Positions 1 to 5,895 of a stretch of DNA of 15,478 nt are shown piece after piece. Origin of the DNA: an uncultured Collinsella sp. (lineage in GTDB: Bacteria > Actinomycetota > Coriobacteriia > Coriobacteriales > Coriobacteriaceae); contig CABSDO010000048.1 of assembly GCA_902476475.1 (NCBI GenBank), forward strand, positions 1-15,478. The letters are read 5' to 3'. How positions within the stretch are numbered: the stretch's first letter is position 1; each line of letters starts with the position of its first letter. The position numbers and the translations under genes were made by a program. The notes beneath the pieces are model-generated. The model was given only the letters and a program-made list of their open reading frames with translations. It ran no database searches and had not been told where the DNA came from.

Positions 1-83
1 TCTATGCCTTGCCTTTTTCATGCCAACTTGTTCGCTCTGGACGTCGCTCGCTGACATTGCCAAAACATCGGCGTTTCCTTGGT

Positions 84-116
84 TGTCAAATGATCCGTAG
101 GGAGTCATTGGTGACA
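84..116. repeat. Inverted repeat, hairpin candidate
   Basis: TGTCAAATGA at 84-93 can pair with TCATT (105-109) and TGACA (112-116), giving ten base pairs with a two-base GG bulge and an 11-base loop. The right arm overlaps the second copy of the TGACATTGCC direct repeat. No T-run follows, so it is not an obvious terminator. Confidence 0.35.
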
Positions 117-162
117 TTGCCTTGATATTTTATTCAGTCGGCTGTTATGGCATTTGAGCTGC

Positions 163-179
163 TTACCTGCTTAAGGTAA
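163..179. repeat. Short hairpin candidate
   Basis: TTACCT (163-168) and AGGTAA (174-179) form a perfect six-base-pair stem with loop GCTTA. It is short and could be chance; it is listed because it lies in a gene-free stretch with other inverted repeats. Confidence 0.25.
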
Positions 180-250
180 TTGACGGCATATATCTGCTAT
201 TGAAAATATTGCTCGAAAAAACGTCCAAGAAGTCGCGGGGCCATTTTTGG

Positions 251-336
251 TGCATCGCGCGTCAAGTGATTTGGCAAGTTCTTGGTTAGATATTGGTCAG
301 TTTTGGGTCAACCTTGCCAAAAGCTTGACGAATGCA
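251..336. repeat. Long imperfect inverted repeat upstream of prmC
   Basis: The left arm contains TGCAT (251-255), CGTCAAG (260-266) and TTTGGCAAG (270-278). The right arm contains the reverse complements in mirrored order: CTTGCCAAA (313-321), CTTGACG (324-330) and ATGCA (332-336). This gives 21 paired positions interrupted by small internal loops, around a 34-base centre. Chance is unlikely to give three nested matches in order. It could be the stem of a structured RNA, or the ends of a decayed small mobile element. There is no T-run after it. Confidence 0.5.
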
Positions 337-421
337 GATTTAGACGTCGATGAATGAACATTTCAGGCAGGTTCCAAGCAAAAATCTGGGCTGATTCTCG
401 ATAATTGCCTTCAATCGTCTC

Positions 422-448
422 TTGCCAAGCGCTGGCCTCGCGTACAAT
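422..448 (+). promoter_or_regulatory. Candidate prmC promoter
   Basis: TTGCCA (422-427, five of six matches to the -35 consensus) and TACAAT (443-448, five of six to the -10 consensus) lie 15 bases apart, shorter than the ideal 17. They are about 50 bases before the prmC start. The elements are good but the spacing is poor. Confidence 0.3.
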
Positions 449-496
449 CTGCTCCGACATTCGCGCGCCGTCCGGCGCTTAAGAGGGGAGGGCCCC

Positions 497-1786
497 ATGG
501 CAAACGAGATTTGGACCATCAAGCGTTGTCTCGAGTGGACCAAGGAGTACCTGGCCGAGCGCGGCGAGGAGCATCCCCGTCTTTCTGCCGAGTGGCTGCT
601 GTGCGCCGCCACGGGCCTGGCGCGCATTGACCTATATATGCGTATGGACGAGACGCTTAACGCGGCCCAGCTCGAGACCATGCATGCGGCCGTTGTCCGC
701 CGCGCTAAGGGCGAGCCGCTGCAATACATCACGGGCAGCACGCAGTTTCGCATGATCGACGTCGCGTGCGCCCCCGGTGTGCTCATCCCGCGCCCCGAGA
801 CCGAGATGCTCGTCGAAGAAGTTCTGAACTATCTGGATGCCGAGGTGCTGAGCCCCGAGGCCGCTGCCCGCCAGCGCGTGGAGCTGCCTTGGAATGATGA
901 GGTCGAGCAGGCCCGCAAGGCAGAAGCCGCATTGGCCGACGAACGCGCAACCGCCGAGCGCCGTGCCGCCAATCTGACGGCTGCCGAAGAAGCGGCGCTG
1001 GGGAGCGACGTTCTGGGCAGCCGCGCTTATGCTGAGGAGTTGGCTGACCGCGGGGCAGAGGAGGCCGCCGCGCAGGCGGCAGAAGCCGAGGCCGCGCAGT
1101 CCGCTGAGCCCGAGCTCGACGAATACGGCATCGCCATCGAGAGCGGCGATGCGTCTGAGGACGCACCTCTTGCCTCCGACGCCGCCAGTGCCCCCGAGCA
1201 GGAGCCCGCCGAGACCGCCGAGCCCGCCCCGACCGAGCCCCGCATCGCCCGCGTTCTCGAGGTCGGCTGCGGCACGGGCTGCATCTCGCTTTCCCTTGCC
1301 TGGGAGCGCCGCGGCCACGTTACCTGCACTGCTACCGATATCGAGCCGCGCGCCATCGACCTTGCTACCAAGAACCGTGATGCGCTTGGCCTCACGTCCG
1401 ACGAGGTTGCCTTCAGCCTCACAAACCTGGTGAGCTCCATTCCCCGCGAAGAGTGGGGCACCTTTGACGTACTCGTCTCCAACCCGCCCTACATCCCCAC
1501 CGATGTCATGCGCTCGCTGCCGCACGAGGTCAAGGACTTTGAGCCCGATCTGGCGCTCGAGGGCGGTGCCGACGGTCTCGATATCTTCCGCCGCCTGCTC
1601 AACGCGGCGCCCTACATGCTGCGTGCCGGCGGCCTGTTTGCCTGCGAGCTCTACGAGGGCGCGCTCGACGCCGCGGCCGAGCTCTGTCGTCAAGCAGGCC
1701 TTTCGGACGTGCGTATCGTCCATGACCTCACCGATCGCCCCCGCATTGTCCGAGCCATCGTCACCGAGCCCAAGCAACGCCAGTAA
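497..1786 (+). CDS. prmC: Peptide chain release factor N5-glutamine methyltransferase PrmC with a large internal insertion
   Basis: This S-adenosylmethionine-dependent enzyme methylates the glutamine of the GGQ motif in release factors RF1 and RF2 in the cytoplasm, which speeds translation termination. The ATG at 497 is preceded by an AGAGGGGAGG ribosome site and gives 429 residues; an in-frame TTG at 422 has no such support. The N-terminal helical recognition domain ends at IPRPETE (97-103). The SAM-binding motif VLEVGCGTG is at 253-261, and the catalytic and substrate-binding NPPY is at 329-332. Family members are usually about 280 residues. The excess is an Ala/Glu-rich stretch at about 118-248 between the IPRPETE linker and the methyltransferase fold: first charged and helix-forming, then acidic and Pro-rich. 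The frame stays open and all core motifs are intact, so the enzyme is probably functional. The identification is firm; the role of the insert is unknown. Confidence 0.95.
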   Translation: MANEIWTIKRCLEWTKEYLAERGEEHPRLSAEWLLCAATGLARIDLYMRMDETLNAAQLETMHAAVVRRAKGEPLQYITGSTQFRMIDVACAPGVLIPRPETEMLVEEVLNYLDAEVLSPEAAARQRVELPWNDEVEQARKAEAALADERATAERRAANLTAAEEAALGSDVLGSRAYAEELADRGAEEAAAQAAEAEAAQSAEPELDEYGIAIESGDASEDAPLASDAASAPEQEPAETAEPAPTEPRIARVLEVGCGTGCISLSLAWERRGHVTCTATDIEPRAIDLATKNRDALGLTSDEVAFSLTNLVSSIPREEWGTFDVLVSNPPYIPTDVMRSLPHEVKDFEPDLALEGGADGLDIFRRLLNAAPYMLRAGGLFACELYEGALDAAAELCRQAGLSDVRIVHDLTDRPRIVRAIVTEPKQRQ

Positions 1787-1793
1787 TATTTAT

Positions 1794-1803
1794 TAACTAG
1801 TTA
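1794..1803. promoter_or_regulatory. Perfect 10-base palindrome overlapping the hicA -35 region
   Basis: TAACTAGTTA is its own reverse complement and overlaps the proposed -35 element of hicA by three bases. HicB antitoxins commonly repress their own operon by binding palindromes in the promoter, so this is a possible second operator half. That role is inferred. Confidence 0.35.
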
Positions 1804-1829
1804 GCAAAAATTATAAAGTAGTTTATAAT
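1801..1829 (+). promoter_or_regulatory. hicAB promoter
   Basis: TTAGCA (1801-1806) and a perfect TATAAT (1824-1829) are separated by the ideal 17 bases, 26 bases before the hicA start. The surrounding sequence is very AT-rich compared with the flanking genes. This gives the toxin-antitoxin pair its own transcription start independent of prmC. Confidence 0.65.
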
Positions 1830-1830
1830 T
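1809..1830. promoter_or_regulatory. Candidate HicB operator: 9-base inverted repeat over the -10 element
   Basis: AATTATAAA (1809-1817) and TTTATAATT (1822-1830) are perfect reverse complements around a GTAG spacer. The right arm contains the whole -10 hexamer, so a protein bound here would block RNA polymerase. HicB-type antitoxins with a DNA-binding C-terminal domain autoregulate in this way; the assignment to this HicB is inferred from position. Confidence 0.5.
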
Positions 1831-1854
1831 AGGACGGCTGAAAGAGGTCGGCCC

Positions 1855-2040
1855 ATGCAACCTCCTACCTTTCGGGAAATCATTGCCCTACTCAAGCACG
1901 ATGGATTCGTGAAGGTCGCGCAAGTCGGTAGTCATGCTAAGTATGTTTCTGGTGACCGCGTTGTCACCGTGAACGGCTCTGGTGGTGATCGACCAAAGAA
2001 GGGCACGTGGGCAAGTATTCGTCGCCAAGCTGGATGGTAG
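1855..2040 (+). CDS. hicA: HicA-family mRNA interferase toxin
   Basis: HicA toxins are small proteins with a double-stranded-RNA-binding-like fold that cleave mRNA and arrest growth until neutralised by HicB. The product is 61 residues, the usual size. It shows the family pattern: an N-terminal helix (FREIIALLKHDGF), then VGSHAKY with the catalytic histidine H27, a beta hairpin, and a basic ending in which GTWASIRRQAGW matches the typical GTLRSILKQAGL-like tail. A ribosome site AAAGAGG lies before the ATG. The gene starts 68 bases after prmC with its own promoter, and its stop is 11 bases before hicB, the usual toxin-first order. No key residue is missing, so it looks intact. Assignment to HicA is strong; the actual RNA target is not visible. 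Confidence 0.9.
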   Translation: MQPPTFREIIALLKHDGFVKVAQVGSHAKYVSGDRVVTVNGSGGDRPKKGTWASIRRQAGW

Positions 2041-2051
2041 TTGGAGGCAAA

Positions 2052-2498
2052 ATGAGGCAGCGATTTACCTATGACTGCGTTCTCATAAAAGAAGACGATG
2101 GTTACTGCGCTAGCTTCCCGCAGATTCCCGGCGCCTTTGCCGATGGCGATACGCGCGAAGAAGCGATTGCCCATGCCACCGAGGCGCTGATGGCGTTTTT
2201 GGCCGACGACCTCAACAACGGTTTGACTCCGGCAGGGTACGAACGCTCGGCCGAGGTCGTGGCCCTTTCAGTCGAAATCGACCACGAGGACGCTCGGGAA
2301 GCGGCGTGCCGAACATTTAAAGACGCAGCGCTGGACCTCAAAGTCTCCGCTCCGCGGATTACCGCGCTGGTCAAAGCCGGAAAGCTCGATGTTGAACTCG
2401 TCGACGGCCGTCGGATGATAACGATAGGCAGCATCGAGCGCTACGCCGCCCAAGAACGCCACGCCGGCAGGCCAAAGAAGTTCGTCGCAGTCCAATAA
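2052..2498 (+). CDS. hicB: HicB-family antitoxin with C-terminal DNA-binding domain
   Basis: HicB binds and neutralises HicA and usually represses the operon. The start at 2052 follows a GGAG site (2043-2046) and begins directly with the HicB fold; an earlier in-frame ATG at 2007 lies inside hicA and would add 15 unrelated residues. Residues 1-60 carry the partial RNase H-like HicB domain: DGYCASFPQIPGAFADGD, followed by the helix REEAIAHATEALMAFLADD. Residues of about 92-133 resemble an excisionase/MerR-like helix-turn-helix (KVSAPRITALVKAGKL, then a VDGRRMITIGSIERY wing). The tail has AGRPKK (138-143), which resembles an AT-hook core. At 148 residues it is a typical size for HicB proteins with an added DNA-binding domain. 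It is probably co-transcribed with hicA from the promoter at 1801-1829. Confidence 0.9.
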   Translation: MRQRFTYDCVLIKEDDGYCASFPQIPGAFADGDTREEAIAHATEALMAFLADDLNNGLTPAGYERSAEVVALSVEIDHEDAREAACRTFKDAALDLKVSAPRITALVKAGKLDVELVDGRRMITIGSIERYAAQERHAGRPKKFVAVQ

Positions 2499-2545
2499 CC
2501 CCCTCACTTTCACCGACTACTAGAGCCGCTCACCAAACCAACATG

Positions 2546-2614
2546 CGCTCTGGGCAAATAGGTTGAACGTTTCGTGCGAGAATGCCCCACAGTAAACAAA
2601 CTTGCACCAGAGCG
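2546..2614 (+). repeat. Inverted repeat in the leader between hicB and tsaC
   Basis: CGCTCTGGGCAA (2546-2557) pairs with TTGCACCAGAGCG (2602-2614) over 12 base pairs with a single bulged A. The 44-base loop is rich in A and T. The right arm ends just before the AAGGGG ribosome site (2616-2621) of the next gene. It could be a leader structure controlling that gene, or repeats marking the right edge of the inserted hicAB segment. No T-run follows it. Confidence 0.4.
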
Positions 2615-2632
2615 TAAGGGGCTGGCATACAC

Positions 2633-3376
2633 ATGCAGACGGTCTATCGGGTATACGAGGGAACGCGCGAGCCGCATCGGCTTGCCGTCGAGCGCACGGC
2701 CGAGGTGCTCGGCCGCGGCGGCCTGGCTTTGATCCCGACCGAGACCGTCTACGGTGTCGCCGTGGCAGTCAACGCCTTCTCGGACGCCGTGCCCCAAGAT
2801 ACAAGCGAATTCCCATCGTGGCCGCGCGATCCGCAGGCTGCCGTCAATGGCGCCGCAGTCCCTGCGCTCGGCACCGGCTATCGCCGTATCTTCACTCTCA
2901 AGCAACGTGAACTCACGCAAACCGTCGCTTGGCTGGTCGATGGCGTCGAAGCACTCGACCGCTATGGCGTGGATATCCCGGAAGATGCCCGCATACTCGC
3001 GCGACGATGCTGGCCGGGAGCCCTGACTATCGTGGTCAAGGCAGCCCCCTGCGTGCCGACCTTTATGCGCGCTGCCGACGACACGGTGGCACTTCGCGCT
3101 TCGGCCTCGCCCGTGGTGCAGGCGCTCATTCGCGCCTGTGGCAGCCCCCTTGCCTGCACCAGCGCCAACACGCATGGCGCGCCCGCGCCGGCAAGTTTTA
3201 TCACGGTGGAGGGTCGCATCCTGGAGGGGGTCGATGTTGCCGTCGACGCCGGTGAGACCCCGTGTCGCGACGCCTCGACCATCGTGTCGTTTCAGCACGG
3301 CGAGCTCCAGATCCTGCGCCAAGGCGCACTTCCCGCATCAGAGATCGAACGGGTCCTGTCCGACCCGATGCAATAG
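2633..3376 (+). CDS. TsaC/Sua5/YrdC-family L-threonylcarbamoyladenylate synthase, divergent
   Basis: This family makes threonylcarbamoyl-AMP from threonine, bicarbonate and ATP, the first step of the t6A37 modification of tRNAs that read ANN codons. The 247-residue product carries PTETVYG (35-41), LKQR (89-92), WPGALTIV (127-134), TSAN (176-179) and the C-terminal pattern STIV then ILRQGAL (215-233). Two features are odd. About 45 residues separate PTETVYG from FTLKQR, against about 14 in E. coli TsaC (recalled from the family). The usual Pro and Lys-Pro-Leu-like residues after KQR are replaced by ELTQTVAWL. The start at 2633 follows AAGGGG at 2616-2621, 11 bases away. glpK begins 13 bases after the stop, so the two are probably co-transcribed. 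A standalone tRNA-modification enzyme is likely, but the altered substrate loop leaves room for a changed activity. Confidence 0.85.
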   Translation: MQTVYRVYEGTREPHRLAVERTAEVLGRGGLALIPTETVYGVAVAVNAFSDAVPQDTSEFPSWPRDPQAAVNGAAVPALGTGYRRIFTLKQRELTQTVAWLVDGVEALDRYGVDIPEDARILARRCWPGALTIVVKAAPCVPTFMRAADDTVALRASASPVVQALIRACGSPLACTSANTHGAPAPASFITVEGRILEGVDVAVDAGETPCRDASTIVSFQHGELQILRQGALPASEIERVLSDPMQ

Positions 3377-3389
3377 AAAGGTTTAAGCG

Positions 3390-4931
3390 ATGTCGTTGAA
3401 TCTGGGCAGCCTGGGCATGGAAGATGCCTCGTTTGACTTTGGCGGTTCCTACATCATGGCGCTCGACTGCGGCACCACCTCGGTACTTGCGACCATCGTC
3501 GACGAGTACGGATGCATCGTCGCGCAGGCACGTCGCAGCGTCAAAACCAGCTTCCCGCGTCCCGGCTGGGTGGAGCAAGACCCCATGGCGGTCCTTGCTA
3601 GCCAGATCGGCGTGATGATGGAGGTCCAGTTTAAGAGCGGCATCCATTCTGACCGCATCGCCGCCATCGGTATCTCCAACCAGCGCGAGACCACGGTGGT
3701 GTGGGACCGCATAAGCGGCCAACCCATCTATAACGCCATCGTGTGGCAATGCCGTCGCACCGCACCTCTGATCGACGAGCTGGTCGAGCGGGGCGCAGAA
3801 GAGCTGGTGCGCTCCCGCACGGGACTCACACTCGATCCGTATTTCTCGGCTTCCAAGGTGCAGTGGATCCTCGACAACGTCGACGGTGCGCGTGAGAGCG
3901 CGGCGGCGGGCGACCTCATGTTCGGCACCATCGACACCTGGCTCATCTACAACCTCACCGGCAGTCAGGTCTTTGCCACCGACTACACCAATGCCAGCCG
4001 CACGGCGCTCTTTAATATCCATACGCTCGATTGGGACGACGACCTGCTGGCGCTCTTTGACGTTCCACGTTCCATGATGCCCGAGGTTCGTTGGAGCTCG
4101 GGCGACTACGGTCGCGTCGCGAGCGACATCATGACCAACATGCCGCCCATCATGGGCGTGGCGGGCGATCAGCAGGCGTCGCTGTTCGGCCACTGCTGCT
4201 TCCATCCCGGCCAGACCAAAAACACCTATGGCACGGGTTGCTTTATGCTCATGAACACCGGCGACGAGGTCGTCGAATCCAAGAACGGTCTGGTCTCCAC
4301 GATCGGTATCGCCGCGGACGGCAAGATCAGCTATGCGCTCGAGGGTTCTATCTTTGCCGCCGGCTCAACCATGAACTGGCTGCGCAACAACATGGGCATC
4401 ATCTCGAGTGTGAGCGAGTCCGCGCAACTCGCCGCTTCGATCAACGACAACGAGGGCTGCTACTTCGTCCCCGCCTTCGCTGGCCTGGGCGCTCCCTGGT
4501 GGGACCCGCGTGCCCGCGGTATCGTGTGCGGCCTGACCGGTGCCTCGAGTCGCGCGACCATTGTGCGTGCGGCCTGCGAGTCCATGGCCTACCAGAGTTA
4601 TGACGTGCTGCGCGCCATGGAGCAGGACGTGGGACTTTCGATTGAGCGCCTGTCCGTCGATGGCGGCGCCTCGCGCAACGAGTTCATCATGCAATTCCAG
4701 GCCGACCTGCTGGATATCCCCGTGCTGCAATGCGAGACGGTGGAGACCACGGCAATCGGTGCCGCGTACTTGGCGGGTCTTGCCGTCGGCTATTGGGAAG
4801 ACCTGGAGGAGCTGGAGCAAAATGCCCAGATCGTTAGGACCTTTCTTCCCCATATGTCCGCCGAGCGTCGCGAGCAAAACCTTGCGGGCTGGCGTGATGC
4901 AGTCAAGCGCTCGCTCAGTACCGCACAGTAG
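3390..4931 (+). CDS. glpK: Glycerol kinase
   Basis: Glycerol kinase phosphorylates glycerol with ATP to sn-glycerol 3-phosphate in the cytoplasm, feeding glycolysis and phospholipid synthesis. The 513-residue protein has the FGGY-kinase layout: phosphate-binding DCGTTS (26-31), glycerol-binding NQRET (97-101), IVWQCRRT (117-124), DTWLIYNLTG (182-191), the catalytic-base motif GDQQASLFG (259-267, with D260 matching E. coli D245), YGTGCFM (280-286) and AFAGLGAPWW (362-371). The ATG at 3390 follows GAAAGG (3376-3381); it adds about 20 residues before the usual start, and a later ATG at 3456 lacks a good ribosome site. The loop at 241-257, where Firmicute enzymes carry a histidine phosphorylated by the PTS protein HPr, has no histidine. 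No glpF or glpD lies next to it, so it stands apart from a glycerol operon. Confidence 0.96.
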   Translation: MSLNLGSLGMEDASFDFGGSYIMALDCGTTSVLATIVDEYGCIVAQARRSVKTSFPRPGWVEQDPMAVLASQIGVMMEVQFKSGIHSDRIAAIGISNQRETTVVWDRISGQPIYNAIVWQCRRTAPLIDELVERGAEELVRSRTGLTLDPYFSASKVQWILDNVDGARESAAAGDLMFGTIDTWLIYNLTGSQVFATDYTNASRTALFNIHTLDWDDDLLALFDVPRSMMPEVRWSSGDYGRVASDIMTNMPPIMGVAGDQQASLFGHCCFHPGQTKNTYGTGCFMLMNTGDEVVESKNGLVSTIGIAADGKISYALEGSIFAAGSTMNWLRNNMGIISSVSESAQLAASINDNEGCYFVPAFAGLGAPWWDPRARGIVCGLTGASSRATIVRAACESMAYQSYDVLRAMEQDVGLSIERLSVDGGASRNEFIMQFQADLLDIPVLQCETVETTAIGAAYLAGLAVGYWEDLEELEQNAQIVRTFLPHMSAERREQNLAGWRDAVKRSLSTAQ

Positions 4932-5003
4932 GGCTGCGATGGGCTGCTCGATACAACAAACCGCTAAACTTATGCATGGCGTGCGGCGGCAACATTGCTG
5001 CGC

Positions 5004-5031
5004 GCCTTGTCAGCAAGGCCGTTTTGCGGCC
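5004..5031 (+). promoter_or_regulatory. Two overlapping, mutually exclusive hairpins in the upp leader
   Basis: GCCTTG (5004-5009) pairs with CAAGGC (5014-5019). GGCCG (5017-5021) pairs with CGGCC (5027-5031) around TTTTG. The two stems share bases 5017-5019 and cannot form together. The second sits inside a 12-base palindrome TTGCGGCCGCAA (5024-5035). The upp ribosome site follows at 5038-5044. The arrangement resembles a leader switch, or a weak terminator after glpK; function is inferred. Confidence 0.35.
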
Positions 5032-5054
5032 GCAACGAAAGGGGCAATCAACCC

Positions 5055-5702
5055 ATGACCGTCACCTACGATGCGTCCCGTGTGACGCTTGTCGATCATC
5101 CGCTCGTCCAGCACAAGCTGTCGATCCTGCGCGACAAAAACACCGGCACCAACCAGTTCCGCCAGCTCGTGCGCGAACTCGCGCTTTTTGACGGCTACGA
5201 GGCCATGCGCGACCTGCCTATGGAAGACGTCGAGGTCGAGACCCCCATCACTACCGCCACGTTCAAACAGCTCGCCGGCAAGAAACTCGCCATCGTGCCC
5301 ATTCTGCGTGCGGGCCTTGGCATGGTCGACGGCATTCTCGACCTGGTGCCCTCCGCTCGCGTAGGCCACATCGGTATGGAACGCGACGAGGTTACCCATG
5401 AGCCGCATGAGTATTACTGCAAGATGCCCAAGGATATCGACCAGCGCATCTGCCTGGTTGTCGACCCCATGCTCGCCACGGGCGGTTCGGCCGAGATGGC
5501 CATCAGCTACCTGCGCGAGCGCGGTGTCAAGGACATCCGCATGCTGTGCATCGTCGCTGCCCCCGAGGGCCTCAAGTCGCTGACCGAGAAGGACCCAGAT
5601 GTGCATATCTATACCTGCGCTATCGATGACCATCTCAACGAGGCTGCCTACATCGTTCCCGGCCTGGGCGACGCCGGCGATCGCATCTACGGCACGCTCT
5701 AG
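5055..5702 (+). CDS. upp: Uracil phosphoribosyltransferase
   Basis: The enzyme salvages uracil by joining it to PRPP to make UMP in the cytoplasm. The product is 215 residues, close to the usual 208-210. The PRPP-binding loop VVDPMLATGGSA is at 135-146 and the uracil-binding segment YIVPGLGDAGDR at 199-210. PILRAGLGM (82-90) is also typical. The ATG at 5055 follows AAAGGGG (5038-5044) at good spacing; an in-frame ATG at 4995 would add 20 unrelated residues. The gene sits 123 bases after glpK and ends before a hairpin terminator, so it is probably separate from the atp operon. upp also lies just upstream of the atp operon in Bacillus, which supports an ancient neighbourhood. Confidence 0.97.
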   Translation: MTVTYDASRVTLVDHPLVQHKLSILRDKNTGTNQFRQLVRELALFDGYEAMRDLPMEDVEVETPITTATFKQLAGKKLAIVPILRAGLGMVDGILDLVPSARVGHIGMERDEVTHEPHEYYCKMPKDIDQRICLVVDPMLATGGSAEMAISYLRERGVKDIRMLCIVAAPEGLKSLTEKDPDVHIYTCAIDDHLNEAAYIVPGLGDAGDRIYGTL

Positions 5703-5743
5703 TCGCTGGGCTAAGACGGCCGCGGCTGCAAATAGGAAGAAAT

Positions 5744-5783
5744 GGTGCGCGCGGGCAAGTAGAAGACGCCTGTGCGCACCTTT
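5744..5783 (+). terminator. Terminator after upp
   Basis: GGTGCGC GCG GGC (5744-5756) pairs with GCC TGT GCGCACC (5768-5780) over 13 base pairs, including two G-U pairs, with an 11-base loop. TTT follows, then an AT-rich stretch. The T-run is short, so efficiency may be moderate. It separates upp from the atp promoter. Confidence 0.65.
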
Positions 5784-5792
5784 AGTTAATGG

Positions 5793-5883
5793 ACGTTTTG
5801 CCCTGCAGGGTTCGAGAAAAACGTATTACCGTACCTGCGGCATAAAGAAGGTCTTAAGAAAACGAACAGGTGCGTATTAACCG
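5793..5883. other. Structured intergenic stretch between upp and the atp promoter
   Basis: ACGTTTT (5793-5799) and AAAACGT (5818-5824) form a seven-base inverted repeat that encloses the perfect palindrome CCCTGCAGGG (5801-5810). CGTATTACCG (5822-5831) recurs as CGTATTAACCG (5873-5883). These repeats just upstream of the atp promoter could be regulator-binding sites. No reading frame here looks like a gene. Confidence 0.3.
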
Positions 5884-5895
5884 ATGCTTTTTCGG

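Larger units (their letters stand above)
1..496. other. AT-richer non-coding region with inverted repeats upstream of prmC
   Basis: I find no convincing gene here. All three forward frames are closed by stops within about 125 bases of the left edge and show no recognisable protein, and the reverse frame that enters the region only shadows prmC. Composition is clearly richer in A and T than the genes that follow. The stretch holds a 10-base direct repeat TGACATTGCC (52-61 and 112-121, exactly 60 bases apart) and at least three hairpin-capable inverted repeats (84-116, 163-179, 251-336). In many bacteria prfA lies directly before prmC; it is not visible here, so it is either left of the window or elsewhere. 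The region could be a long leader, a small RNA locus or decayed mobile DNA; the sequence alone does not decide. Confidence 0.6.

Noticed and set aside
1..125. Possible tail of an upstream gene such as prfA entering from the left
   Set aside because: The three forward frames end at 54, 100 and 125 and none resembles the C terminus of release factor 1 or another protein I recognise.
422..496. Upstream TTG start for prmC adding 25 residues
   Set aside because: It has no ribosome site, its residues do not resemble PrmC, and it overlaps the proposed promoter; ATG 497 has AGAGGGGAGG in front.
632..1777. 381-residue open frame on the - strand opposite prmC
   Set aside because: It is a shadow of the GC-rich codon pattern of prmC; the translation is low complexity (Gly/Leu/Arg) and matches no family, while the + strand has all PrmC motifs.
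2007..2051. Earlier ATG for hicB inside hicA
   Set aside because: The added residues are not HicB-like, while ATG 2052 has a GGAG site and starts at the conserved fold.
3201..4205. 334-residue - strand frame across tsaC and glpK
   Set aside because: It opposes clear glpK motifs and is His/Arg-rich low complexity typical of antisense shadows.
4995..5054. Earlier ATG for upp
   Set aside because: The extra 20 residues come from the hairpin-rich leader and do not match Upp; ATG 5055 has a strong ribosome site.
5599..5880. 93-residue + strand frame running from the end of upp into the intergenic region
   Set aside because: Its first part is an out-of-frame reading of upp and the rest crosses the terminator; it has no ribosome site or recognisable features.
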